A stretch of 64,000 bases of DNA from Rhodobium gokarnense (GTDB taxonomy: Bacteria > Pseudomonadota > Alphaproteobacteria > Rhizobiales > Rhodobiaceae), in contig NZ_JAOQNS010000003.1 of the NCBI RefSeq assembly GCF_025961475.1, positions 444,501 through 508,500 on the forward strand. The letters run 5' to 3'. A model generated the notes under the pieces. That model saw only the letters and a program-made list of their open reading frames with translations, was not told the origin of the DNA and did no database searches. Below, piece by piece: positions 15,725 to 24,344 of this stretch (the first letter of the stretch is position 1; the number at the start of each line of letters is the position of its first letter). Position numbers and translations under genes: made by a program.

Positions 15725-17997
15725 TGCGCGCCCCGTGCCCTGCGCCGGCGGGCGAGATAGGCGCCGGCCGCCGCCGTTCCCATCAGGCCGAGGCCGACGA
15801 GGCCGACATCGCCGGAGCCGCCACCGCCGCCGTGGCCGGAGCGCGGCTGGCTGAACATCGGCTTGTTGGAGTCGACACGGCGCGATGCGGTCCTGACAGG
15901 CGCCGGATTGCCTTCGGCCGATTTCGGCGTCGCCGCCGGCTGCCGGCGCTGTTCCTGCGCCTTTGCCTCGCGCTTCAGCCGGGCGTCGTTGGTACGGTCG
16001 ATGGCGAGCTTCTGGAACACCTCGTCGCGCACCACGATCATGGAGGTGAACGGCGTGACGATGCCGTATTCTTTCGACAAGTCGATCACCGCCTGTTTGG
16101 CGTCCGCGCCCTCGTCGAGCATTTCCATCGCCCACATCTCCCGTTCGATGGCGGAGAACGCCCACAGCCGCTCGATCTCCGGATTGCGCACGGTGGTTTC
16201 CGGGAACTCGAAGGTCGTGCTGTAACTGACCGGCTTGCCGGAAAGCTTGGCCGTCAGCGTGATGTCGGCCGGACCCTTGCCCCAGTAATGGCCGAACAGG
16301 ATGAGCTGTTCGCCACGATAGAGCGAGCGCACGTCGTTGCCGGTCATGTCGGCGAGGCGAAGGTCGCCGCCGGCCGGATCGAGCTTGACCTTTACGTCAT
16401 GAAGAGCCGTATGGGTCAGTTTGGACGTCGCCGTCATCAGCGCACCGACGATATCGTCGCTGTTGGAGACATTGAGCGAGGTGCCGCCTGACGCGCGCGT
16501 CATGGCGCCGAGCAGCGGCTCGTTGGCGCTGTTGCCCATGACCACGGTGAAGAGGCGGATGTCAGCGGTCTTGATGCGCTCCACGAACCGCTTGCGCTCC
16601 GTCACGCCGTCGTTCGCGACACCGTCGGTGACGAGGATGACGCCGGCCGGACGATCGTCGTCGAGGCCGGAAAGCCCCATGTCGAGCCCGGCAAAGAGAT
16701 TGGTGCTGCCGCCGGGCTGCATGTTGCGGACGATGTCGACGGCGCGGGCGACTTCCCCGGGCGTTGCCGGCAGGAAGCCGGAGGTCAGCGGATGGGCCTG
16801 CTGGTCGAAAGCGACGAGCCGGAACCGGTCCTCCGGCCGCAGCTTGCCGACGGCCTTGGCGACGCCCTCGGCAAGGGTCGCGATCTTGCCGGACATGGAA
16901 CCGGACTTGTCGAGCACGAACACCCAGTCGCGCCCGCCGGTGATCGGCTGGTGGTCGACGCCCGGCGTCAGCGTCAGCATATAGGTGCCGCGACCGTCCG
17001 GCACCGCCTTGTAGGCGGTCATGTCGAGGCTGCCGGGAAGCCCGGCCTTCTCGCGCCAGTAGACGACGACGTCGGTATCTAGCCGCACCGGCTGGGTCAC
17101 GGGCGCGGCGGGCGTTGTCTCTTCTTCGGTCCCATTGGCGGCAGTATTGCCGGCGGCCGGCGCGGCCTGTGCCGGCGCGGTGTTGTCCAGATGGACGTGC
17201 CAGCCGTCGCGGCCGGAGCGGGTGATGACGGCGTTCGGATGGGCCGGCAGGCGCACGGCCTCGACCGGATAGTCGGCCTTCAGCTCAAGGTCGAAGGTGA
17301 AGCGTCCCGTGACCGTCTCGTTGGCGGTCCAGAAGGAGAGTTTCTGTTCGTCGACCCCGCCCTCCTCCAGCGGATAGAGGTAGCGGCCGATGCCCGTGTC
17401 GAGGTTGACCGGCTGGATGTAGGAGAGCCGCACGCGCACGTCCTGGCCCGCCCGCACCGGCCAGACCTTCGTGTCGAAGGTCTTGTAGGCGTCCTGTTCG
17501 GTATAGGCGACCTCCCGGCCGGCCTGCTTTTCGCTCTGGTAGATCTCCCGGGCGCGCTGTTTCTCCACCACCTCCCCGGAGACCGGCGCCCCATCGATCC
17601 AGTAGGTGAATTCGGCAACGGCCGCCTTCTTCGGCACCGGGAACGAATAGAGCGCCTCGTCGTCGCGCGTACCGGGATTGGCGAAGGTCTGCTCCACGGT
17701 GGTGATGGCGTAGCCGTCTTCCACCACCACATCGACATCGTGGTCGACGATGGAGAGCGGCGTGCCGGTCCCGTCGGCCGGCGTCAGGAGACCTGCCGCT
17801 TGCGCGCTGGTATCGGCAAGCGGCGTCGCCAGCGCGGCAAGGAGGAGCGTGGAAAAGGCGAGCGCCTTGGCCGCGCCCCGCCGCGTCGGCGGCAGGGCGC
17901 GCACGATCGGCGTATTGTCGGCTCGGCACGGCGCATCTTCGCAGACCGTGACCGGACAGTTCGGGTCCTCATTGGGCTTCCGTTTCAGGCTTGTCAT
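15721..17997 (-). CDS. VIT and vWA domain surface protein with GlyGly-CTERM-like tail
   Basis: About 758 residues. An N-terminal hydrophobic segment (about 50-75) acts as signal or anchor and is preceded by a Cys-containing stretch. A VIT domain (about 85-210, like inter-alpha-trypsin inhibitor heavy chains) is followed by an Ala/Pro/Thr linker. A von Willebrand A domain starts near residue 355 with the MIDAS motif DKSGS. The C-terminus reads GHGGGGGSGD, then a hydrophobic helix, then RRRRARGAQ, which is the Gly-rich/helix/basic pattern of GlyGly-CTERM sorting signals. I start at 17997 because GAGGAG lies 6 bases upstream. It resembles the marine proteobacterial sortase target family, but with a rhombosortase partner. 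Expression is probably controlled by the TetR sites directly upstream. Confidence 0.85.
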   Translation of the reverse strand: MTSLKRKPNEDPNCPVTVCEDAPCRADNTPIVRALPPTRRGAAKALAFSTLLLAALATPLADTSAQAAGLLTPADGTGTPLSIVDHDVDVVVEDGYAITTVEQTFANPGTRDDEALYSFPVPKKAAVAEFTYWIDGAPVSGEVVEKQRAREIYQSEKQAGREVAYTEQDAYKTFDTKVWPVRAGQDVRVRLSYIQPVNLDTGIGRYLYPLEEGGVDEQKLSFWTANETVTGRFTFDLELKADYPVEAVRLPAHPNAVITRSGRDGWHVHLDNTAPAQAAPAAGNTAANGTEEETTPAAPVTQPVRLDTDVVVYWREKAGLPGSLDMTAYKAVPDGRGTYMLTLTPGVDHQPITGGRDWVFVLDKSGSMSGKIATLAEGVAKAVGKLRPEDRFRLVAFDQQAHPLTSGFLPATPGEVARAVDIVRNMQPGGSTNLFAGLDMGLSGLDDDRPAGVILVTDGVANDGVTERKRFVERIKTADIRLFTVVMGNSANEPLLGAMTRASGGTSLNVSNSDDIVGALMTATSKLTHTALHDVKVKLDPAGGDLRLADMTGNDVRSLYRGEQLILFGHYWGKGPADITLTAKLSGKPVSYSTTFEFPETTVRNPEIERLWAFSAIEREMWAMEMLDEGADAKQAVIDLSKEYGIVTPFTSMIVVRDEVFQKLAIDRTNDARLKREAKAQEQRRQPAATPKSAEGNPAPVRTASRRVDSNKPMFSQPRSGHGGGGGSGDVGLVGLGLMGTAAAGAYLARRRRARGAQ

Positions 17998-18010
17998 CGT
18001 CATCTCCTCG

Positions 18011-18090
18011 TGAACGATGTTCATAACTTTGGCGCGGAACGTTCTTGTGAACGTCGTTCATACACATAGCAGCCTTGTGAACAGCGTTCA
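18011..18090. promoter_or_regulatory. Three TGAAC-N3-GTTCA operators between divergent genes
   Basis: Perfect palindromes TGAAC-N3-GTTCA occur at 18011-18023, 18048-18060 and 18078-18090. A spacer-less GAACGTTC also lies at 18037-18044. They fill the intergenic region between the VIT/vWA gene and the TetR gene and are of the size a TetR dimer recognises. The first lies only 14 bases from the VIT/vWA start. Confidence 0.85.
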
Positions 18091-18225
18091 AGTGTGCAAG
18101 GAGTGAAAAGACGGGCGCGGTTAACGGGAACCGGTCCACCGCCGGGAAAGCCGACCCCGAAAGCCGGTTCGCAAACCCGGACGGGAAGTCCGCCGGGGAC
18201 CGCCGACCGAGACAGGACGCGAAAA

Positions 18226-18846
18226 ATGACGAAAGCCGCCCGCACCCGCATCGACGACCGCGAGGCGCTGAAGAAACGCTATGTGGAAGAGGCCGCCAGG
18301 ATCATCGCCGCCGAGGGCCTGTCGGCCCTCACCGCGCGCCGCCTCGCCGGCAATCTCGGCGTCGCCGTCGGCACCACCTACAATCTCTTTGCCAATCTCG
18401 ACGAGATCGTCGTCGCGGTGAACGGCAGGACCCTCGACGGGCTGGCCGCGGCCATCGCCGCAGAGCCGTTACCGGCCGAGAGCGTCGAGGCGGCGCTGAT
18501 CGCCCTCTCCGACCGCTATCTCGGCTTCGTGCGATCCAACCGCAATCTCTGGCAGGCCCTCTTCGAGACGGCGGCCCCCGGCGGGGGCGAGGGGCCGTTC
18601 CCGAACCAGCCGCGCTTCGAGGCGCTCTTTGCCGTCGTGGAGGGCGTGCTCGGCCCCCTCTTCCCGCCCGGCAAGGAGGCCGCCCGCGCCCGTTCGGCCC
18701 GCGTGCTCTGGGCCGGGCTCCACGGCATCTCCATGCTGGTGCTCAGCCAGCGCCTGGCGCCGCTCGGCGTCGCAACGGCGGAAGACCTCGTAAAAACCCT
18801 CGTCTGCTGCCACGTCGCCGGCCTGCGGTCGGCGCACGAGGGTTAG
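18226..18846 (+). CDS. TetR/AcrR family transcriptional regulator
   Basis: A 206-residue repressor-type protein. The N-terminal helix-turn-helix (residues about 30-62) contains LSALTARRLAGNLGVAVGTTYNLF, typical of TetR proteins. The C-terminal ligand-binding domain has the WHG-like segment LWAGLHGISMLVLSQRL seen in many members. I start at 18226 (AGGA 12 bases upstream); the longer frame from 18094 would run through the leader. It is divergent from the VIT/vWA-rhombosortase pair and very probably binds the three palindromes between them, controlling that pair and itself. The ligand is unknown. Confidence 0.88.
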   Translation: MTKAARTRIDDREALKKRYVEEAARIIAAEGLSALTARRLAGNLGVAVGTTYNLFANLDEIVVAVNGRTLDGLAAAIAAEPLPAESVEAALIALSDRYLGFVRSNRNLWQALFETAAPGGGEGPFPNQPRFEALFAVVEGVLGPLFPPGKEAARARSARVLWAGLHGISMLVLSQRLAPLGVATAEDLVKTLVCCHVAGLRSAHEG

Positions 18847-18920
18847 CGCGGCGGCGCGACCGCGCGCTCCCACATTCGAAATGGATTTCTCGGCCCGCCT
18901 ATTGTATCTGGATTCCAGGC

Positions 18921-18997
18921 GGCCCCGTAGCTCAGCAGGATAGAGCGCCGGATTCCTAATCCGTAGGTCACAGGTTCGAATCCTGTCGGGGTCACCA
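18921..18997 (+). tRNA. tRNA-Arg (anticodon CCT)
   Basis: A full cloverleaf can be drawn. The acceptor stem is GGCCCCG (18921-18927) with CGGGGTC, followed by discriminator A and an encoded CCA (18995-18997). The D arm is GCTC/GAGC, the anticodon loop TTCCTAA has CCT at 18955-18957, and the T arm is ACAGG-TTCGAAT-CCTGT. No integrase or duplicated tRNA end is seen nearby. Confidence 0.95.
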
Positions 18998-19160
18998 TTT
19001 TCCATATCTCACGACGCATCTTCGCTTCGCTCAGGTCTCCGATGGGGCGGCCTGATCGGCCAACGCGCAGTCGCGCTTGCGAACCCTCCGGGTTCGAACG
19101 CATTCCAGCAACGTTCACCATCTCTTCCCGCCGTCCACCTCCACGCACTGCAATGCGCTG

Positions 19161-20078
19161 TCAGGCGACCTTGTGGCGCGGGACGATCCTCAGGTGGCTG
19201 CCGGTGGCGCCGCCGGGAAGCGCCGCGATGCGGTCGGCGACGGCAAGCAGCGCGGCAAGGTCGATGCCGGTCTCAAAGCCGCCCTCGTTGAAGGCGAACA
19301 CAAGGTCCTCCGTCGCCGTGTTGCCGGTCGCGCCGGGTGCGAAGGGGCAGCCGCCGAGGCCGGCTGCGGCGGTGTCGAAGACGCGGACGCCGACGCTCCA
19401 GGCGGCGAGCGCATTGGCAACGCCCTGGCCGTAGGTGTCGTGGCCGTGGAAGGCCCAGCCGTTTCCGGCCGCAGCCCCGATCGCCATCGCCGCGGAAAAG
19501 CGGGCCGCGACCTCGAACGGATTGGCCCGGCCGGTGGTGTCGCAGAGCCCGATCTCCGCTTCCGGCGCGATTGCCGCGACGCTCGCAACGGAATCGAGCA
19601 CCGCCGCCCGCGCGACCGTGCCCGCGAACGGGCAGTCGAAGGACGTGCCGAGATCGACCCGCAGCCCGACCGAGGCCGGCAGCGCGGCCGTCACCTTCTC
19701 CAACCCCTCCAGCGACTGCTCCACGCTCTGGCGGACATTGTTGCGATTGTGTGCCTCGGAGACGGAAAAGACGTAGACGACCTCCGTAACCCCGGCGGCG
19801 AGCGCGTTCTCCGCGCCGCGCACATTCGGCACCAGGGCCGAGAGCCTTGAAGGAACGTCCTTCACGGCGGCGGCGATCTCGGCGATGTCGGCCATCTGCG
19901 GGATCGCCTTCGGGCTGACGAAGCTGCCGAATTCGATCCGCGGGCAGCCGGCCTCGGCGAGCGCGCGGATGATCGCGATCTTCTCGTCCGTCGGCAGCGG
20001 ATTGGCGATCGACTGAAAGCCGTCGCGGGGCGCTACCTCGCAGATTATGGGGCGCATGTGCGGGCGGGCGTCCGGCAT
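19161..20078 (-). CDS. Hydroxymethylglutaryl-CoA lyase-like enzyme
   Basis: A 305-residue HMGL-like TIM-barrel protein. It has the metal/substrate block EVAPRDGFQ near the N-terminus, FHGHDTYGQG in the second half, and the catalytic-cysteine loop GCPFAPGATGN that identifies HMG-CoA lyases. The expected reaction is cleavage of 3-hydroxy-3-methylglutaryl-CoA, or a similar branched hydroxyacyl-CoA, to acetyl-CoA and a keto acid. It is the last gene of an operon with a class III CoA-transferase and a TRAP transporter. That fits uptake, activation and cleavage of a short branched hydroxy- or dicarboxylic acid. I use the ATG at 20078 because GGAGGAG precedes it. Confidence 0.82.
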   Translation of the reverse strand: MPDARPHMRPIICEVAPRDGFQSIANPLPTDEKIAIIRALAEAGCPRIEFGSFVSPKAIPQMADIAEIAAAVKDVPSRLSALVPNVRGAENALAAGVTEVVYVFSVSEAHNRNNVRQSVEQSLEGLEKVTAALPASVGLRVDLGTSFDCPFAGTVARAAVLDSVASVAAIAPEAEIGLCDTTGRANPFEVAARFSAAMAIGAAAGNGWAFHGHDTYGQGVANALAAWSVGVRVFDTAAAGLGGCPFAPGATGNTATEDLVFAFNEGGFETGIDLAALLAVADRIAALPGGATGSHLRIVPRHKVA

Positions 20079-20102
20079 CTCGGTCTCCTCCGGCATCTTG
20101 CG

Positions 20103-20615
20103 TCAGACTTCCTGCAGCTTGTCCTCGCCGCCGGGCCGCCGGTCCGGCCAGAACACGGCGTCGACGGCGTTGAGAAGGAACTGGATCGCCAGCATGCCGA
20201 AGCCGAGCGGCAACAGCGCATAGGGAAACACCATCGGCGTGCCGAAGCTCGACGAGACGCGCTCGCCATAGTCGAAGGCCTGGTAGGCGAGCAGGAAGCC
20301 GCGCCAGGCCATGATCGAGCAGAAGCCGACGCCGACGAGCCCGATCACGACGTTGAGGACCCGCTGCCCGAGGCTGCCCAACATGTCGGAAAAGAAGGTG
20401 ATGCGGATATGCGCATCGGTACGCTGGACATCCGCCGCCGTCATCGCCGCGACGAAGACGATGAGGAAGGTGTTGATCTCCAGCGACCAGGAGGTGGGCG
20501 CCGTGAAGACATAGCGCATGAACGCGTCATAGCAGATGGTCACGACCATGAAGGCCAGCACGATCTGGCCGGCGATCTGCATGGTCTTGGTCAGCGTTGC
20601 AAAGAACCGTCTCAC
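20103..20615 (-). CDS. TRAP transporter small membrane subunit (DctQ type)
   Basis: 170 residues with four predicted transmembrane helices and the DctQ-family hallmarks YDAFMRYVF (about residues 29-37) and WSLEINTFL, followed by DVQRTDAHIRI. This subunit joins the periplasmic binding protein to the large permease of a tripartite ATP-independent transporter, which runs on a Na+ or H+ gradient. The binding protein and large subunit are the two genes transcribed just before it. Confidence 0.9.
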   Translation of the reverse strand: MRRFFATLTKTMQIAGQIVLAFMVVTICYDAFMRYVFTAPTSWSLEINTFLIVFVAAMTAADVQRTDAHIRITFFSDMLGSLGQRVLNVVIGLVGVGFCSIMAWRGFLLAYQAFDYGERVSSSFGTPMVFPYALLPLGFGMLAIQFLLNAVDAVFWPDRRPGGEDKLQEV

Positions 20616-20635
20616 GGCGCCCTCCCGGTTTCTCG

Positions 20636-21670
20636 TTACTCGGCCTTACCGAGGGCGAGCGCGATCGCCCGCTTGCCGACGTCCTCGCCGACCTCGGAGA
20701 CCCACTTGGCGCGCACGTCAGACGCGGCATCGCTGAGGGTCTTCAGGTCGTCTTCGGACGGCTCGATGATCTCGATGTTTTCCGCCTCGATCATCGGCCA
20801 GTACTCATCCGGGTAGATGGTGTTGTTGGAATAGGCCGCGCCGTTCTCGTCGAACCAGTCCGCCGCCTCGGTGAAGGCGGCCTTTTCGGCCTCGCCCATG
20901 GTCTCCCAGCCGCGGGTCGTGGTGTAGAGGCCGATGCCGTAGGCGGTCATTGGCAGCTTGTAGACGAAGTCGATCTGCTCCTGCAGCGACCGGCCGATGA
21001 TGGTGGAGATGTTGGCGACGGCAGCGTCCACGGTGTTGCGCTGCAGGGCGAGATAGAGCTCGGAGGACGGGATGCGCACCGCGGCCCCGCCGAAGCCCTC
21101 GATCACCTTGGTCGCCTCGAAGCTGACGACGCGGACCTTCTTGCCGCTGATGTCGGCGATCGAGCGCACCGGGGCGGCCTTCGTCGACCAGATGTATTCC
21201 GGCTGCAGGATGTTGCCCATCATGGAGACCATGTAGAGGTCTTCCTTGGCCAGTTCCTCGTTGATGAGGTTGAAGAGCGGGCTGCCCTTCTTCAGCCGGT
21301 CCGGGTTCTCGTAGAGTTCTTCCACGATGCCCGGAAGGCCGGTGATGCCGAGGATCGGGATCGAGCGGGTGATGTAGCTCGACGTATGGAACATGAAGTC
21401 GATGGTGCCGGAGCGCAGCGCCGGAAGCTGCTCGTCGGCCTTCAGGAGCTTGCCGCTGTCGTAATAGTCGACCTTGACGGCATCGCTGGCATCGAGCCGC
21501 TCCACGAAGCCGGCCGAGCCGTAGGCGAGCGCCTTGTAGCTCGGCGGCAGGTAGCTGACGCCGGTCATCGTCGTCTCGGCGGCAGCGCGCCCGGCCGTGA
21601 AGCCGAACATCGCGGTACCGCCGACGACGGCGGCGCTGGTCTTCAAAAAGGTTCTGCGGGTCTGGGTCAT
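20636..21670 (-). CDS. TRAP transporter periplasmic binding protein (DctP type)
   Basis: 344 residues. The N-terminus has a twin-arginine signal (TRRTFLKT) followed by a hydrophobic stretch ending in GRAAA. The mature part is a DctP-fold protein with SLQEQIDFVYKLPMTAYGIG and the conserved LALQRNTVDA block that contributes the helix around the binding site. It captures the substrate, probably an organic acid, and delivers it to DctQM. The gene order here is M-P-Q rather than the usual P-Q-M. Ligand identity cannot be read from sequence. Confidence 0.9.
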   Translation of the reverse strand: MTQTRRTFLKTSAAVVGGTAMFGFTAGRAAAETTMTGVSYLPPSYKALAYGSAGFVERLDASDAVKVDYYDSGKLLKADEQLPALRSGTIDFMFHTSSYITRSIPILGITGLPGIVEELYENPDRLKKGSPLFNLINEELAKEDLYMVSMMGNILQPEYIWSTKAAPVRSIADISGKKVRVVSFEATKVIEGFGGAAVRIPSSELYLALQRNTVDAAVANISTIIGRSLQEQIDFVYKLPMTAYGIGLYTTTRGWETMGEAEKAAFTEAADWFDENGAAYSNNTIYPDEYWPMIEAENIEIIEPSEDDLKTLSDAASDVRAKWVSEVGEDVGKRAIALALGKAE

Positions 21671-21716
21671 TCTGTTTTCCTCTCCTTGAATGACAAGTGT
21701 TGTGATTGGGAGCCGG

Positions 21717-23012
21717 TCACATGAGGCGTGGAAGCCAGAGACTCAGCTCCGGGAACAGGACGAAGATCATCAGCATGGCGAACTGGACGAAGACGAACGG
21801 AACGACCGAGCGGATGATTTCCTCGACACTCAGCATCGGGCAGACGGCGCGCAGCGCATAAAGGTTGAGCCCCACCGGCGGCGTCACCACCGCGATCTCG
21901 AGGTTCATGACCAGCACGATGCCGAACCACAACGGGTCGTAGCCCATGGTGGTGATCAGCGGCAGCAGGATCGGCGTGGTGACGACGATCAGCGAGACGG
22001 CGTCGACCAACATGCCGAGGGCGACGAGCGCCAGCATCAGGACGATCAGGATCGCCCAGTCCGGCAGGTTGGTGGCGATCAGCGCCTGGCTGACGATTTC
22101 CGGCACCCGGACGAGGTTGAGGTAGTCGCCGAAGATCTTGGCGCAGCCGATGATGAGGAGAATCGCGCCGGAGACCTTCACCGAGGCGGCCAGGATCTTC
22201 ATCAGCTTCTTCAGCGTCAGCACCCGGAAGATGGCGCCGGCGATGAAGAAGGCGCCGGCCGCGCCGAAGGCGGCGGCCTCCGACGGCGTCGCAAAGCCGG
22301 AATAGATCGCCCCCAGCACGATGAAGACGAGGAGCAGCGAGTGCCAGATGCCGCCGAGCGCCCGCACCCGTTCGCCGAGCGGCGGCCTGGCGCCGGTCTC
22401 GCGCGGCGCCTCCCTGGGGTTCAGCACGACGCGGACATAGATGTAGACGGACAGGGCAAGGGCGAGCGCGATGCCCGGTACGATGCCGCCGATGAAGAGA
22501 TCGCCGACGGAAACCCCCGACACCGCGCCATAGATGATGAACGGCACGGAGGGCGGGATCAGCATGGCGAGGGCGCCGGACGAGGCGACCGAGCCGGCCG
22601 CCAGCTTGCGCCCGTAGCCGCGCTTCAGCATTTCCGGCACGGCGATGCCGCCGACGGCCGCGACGCCCGCGACCGAGACGCCGGAGACCGCCCCGAAGAT
22701 CGCCGAGGCGCCGACGGTGGAGATCGCAAGGCCTCCGCGCAGCCATTGCAGCCACAGCGAGGCGGCCCTGAACAGGTTCTGCCCGACGGGCGTCGCACCC
22801 AGAAGGTTGCCCATCAGGATGAACAGCGGCAGGGCGATCAGCTCAAACGAATTGAGCTGGCCGAAGAACGAGGTCGGGGCAAAGAAAAAGGCAAGCGGTC
22901 CCCGCGCCATCCAGAGGCCGATGAGGCCGCTGGCGCCCAGCGCGAGAAAGATCGGTGCACCCATGCCGATCAGGCCGATCAGGACGACCGCGACCAGTAT
23001 GGGTTCGATCAT
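21717..23012 (-). CDS. TRAP transporter large permease (DctM type)
   Basis: 431 residues with about 12 hydrophobic segments, in the DctM family (ion transporter superfamily). Recognisable blocks include ASSGALAMLIPPSVPFIIYG and GMLVDAVSLIVVTTPILLPL. It forms the translocation path driven by an ion gradient. Its gene lies between the CoA-transferase gene and the dctP gene in one minus-strand run, with gaps under 100 bases. Confidence 0.92.
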   Translation of the reverse strand: MIEPILVAVVLIGLIGMGAPIFLALGASGLIGLWMARGPLAFFFAPTSFFGQLNSFELIALPLFILMGNLLGATPVGQNLFRAASLWLQWLRGGLAISTVGASAIFGAVSGVSVAGVAAVGGIAVPEMLKRGYGRKLAAGSVASSGALAMLIPPSVPFIIYGAVSGVSVGDLFIGGIVPGIALALALSVYIYVRVVLNPREAPRETGARPPLGERVRALGGIWHSLLLVFIVLGAIYSGFATPSEAAAFGAAGAFFIAGAIFRVLTLKKLMKILAASVKVSGAILLIIGCAKIFGDYLNLVRVPEIVSQALIATNLPDWAILIVLMLALVALGMLVDAVSLIVVTTPILLPLITTMGYDPLWFGIVLVMNLEIAVVTPPVGLNLYALRAVCPMLSVEEIIRSVVPFVFVQFAMLMIFVLFPELSLWLPRLM

Positions 23013-23107
23013 GCGCGCCCGGACCCCTGGTTGTTATTATGCATGCTGCACTCCTCCCGTTTTTTGTTCCGGCGTTCGGTGCCGGCGGTTTGCCGACCCG
23101 ACTTTTG

Positions 23108-24301
23108 TCAGATTATGCCGGATTGTTCCAGTTCCGCGATCTTTTCCGCTGAATATCCGAGGAGGCCCTGGAGCACCGCCCCGGTGTCTGCGCCGAGTTC
23201 CGGGCCCAGCCCCCGGATGCCGCCCGGGCTTTCCGAAAGCCGCGGAAAGACGTTCTGCATGGCGAGCGTCCCGCCCTGCCGCGGGTCGTCAACCTCGACG
23301 ATGCTTTGGCGCGCGGCGAAATGGGGATCGGCCATCATCTCGCGCGCCGTATAGGCCAGACCGACCGGAACGCCGGCCGCGGCGAGATCCTCGATCATCG
23401 CCTCGGCGGCGTGCTTGCGGGTCCATTCGGCAATCCGCGCGTCGAGTTCGTCGGCATTCTCGCCGCGGGCGCGGTGGGTCGCATAGCGCGGATCCTCGGC
23501 CAACTCCGGCGCCCCCATCACCTGGCAGAGCCGGCCGAAGACGGCGTCCTGGTTGGCACCGATGATCATCTCCTTGCCGTCCTTGGTCGGATAGGCGTTG
23601 GAGGGCGCAATGCCCGGCAGCGACGAGCCGTGCCGCTCGCGGATATGGCCGCCGGCGTCGTATTCGGCAATGATCGACTCGGTGAGGCCGAGGACGCTTT
23701 CGAAGATCGAGCTGTCGACGACCTGGCCGCGGCCCGTGGCGTGGCGCCGCTCCAGCGCCAGCAGGATGCCCATCGCCGCGTTCATGCCGGCGAGCGAATC
23801 GCCCAGCGAAAGGCCGATGCGGACCGGCGGGCGATCGGGGTAGCCGCTGATGTGGCGCATGCCGCCCATCGCCTCGCACACCGAGGCAAAGCCGGCACGC
23901 GCCGAATAGGGCCCGTCCTGGCCGAAGCCGGAGACCCGGGCCATGATCAGCCGCGGATTGATGTCGGACAGCGCCTCATAGCCGAGCCCCCAGCGCTCCA
24001 TGGTGCCGGGGCGGAAATTCTCGATCAGCACGTCGGCCTCGGCGACGAGGTCGCGCAGGACCGCCTGGCCTTCGAGCGTCCTCAGGTCGAGCGTGACGGA
24101 GCGCTTGCCCCGGGCGATCACCGACCACCAGACCGGATCGCCGTTGCGGCCCGGCCGGCCCCACTGGCGCATGACGTCGCCGGTCTTCGGCGGCTCCACC
24201 TTGATGACCTCGGCGCCGAAATCGGCGAGCAACTGCCCGCAAAACGGCCCGGCGATGAGCTGTCCCAGTTCGATGACCCTGAGGGAATTGAGCGGCCCCA
24301 T
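23108..24301 (-). CDS. Class III (CaiB/BaiF) CoA-transferase
   Basis: A 397-residue family III CoA-transferase. The N-terminus has the LRVIELGQLIAGPFCGQLLADFGAEVIKVEPP signature in parts, then IENFRPGTMERWGLGYE and SGFGQDGPYSARAGF. The catalytic aspartate is expected at Asp168 in GLSLGDSLAGMNAAMGI. It transfers CoA between carboxylic acids through an Asp-CoA thioester. With a TRAP transporter and an HMG-CoA-lyase-like enzyme in the same operon, it probably activates the imported acid for cleavage. The donor could be succinyl-CoA or acetyl-CoA; this is inference. Confidence 0.88.
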   Translation of the reverse strand: MGPLNSLRVIELGQLIAGPFCGQLLADFGAEVIKVEPPKTGDVMRQWGRPGRNGDPVWWSVIARGKRSVTLDLRTLEGQAVLRDLVAEADVLIENFRPGTMERWGLGYEALSDINPRLIMARVSGFGQDGPYSARAGFASVCEAMGGMRHISGYPDRPPVRIGLSLGDSLAGMNAAMGILLALERRHATGRGQVVDSSIFESVLGLTESIIAEYDAGGHIRERHGSSLPGIAPSNAYPTKDGKEMIIGANQDAVFGRLCQVMGAPELAEDPRYATHRARGENADELDARIAEWTRKHAAEAMIEDLAAAGVPVGLAYTAREMMADPHFAARQSIVEVDDPRQGGTLAMQNVFPRLSESPGGIRGLGPELGADTGAVLQGLLGYSAEKIAELEQSGII

Positions 24302-24344
24302 GATGCTGGCGTTTCCTTCTCTTCGTGTCGTTTCTTGTCACTGT

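Noticed and set aside
18921-19160. Genomic island inserted at the tRNA-Arg gene
   Set aside because: No integrase, no repeated tRNA 3' end and no change in gene type or composition nearby.
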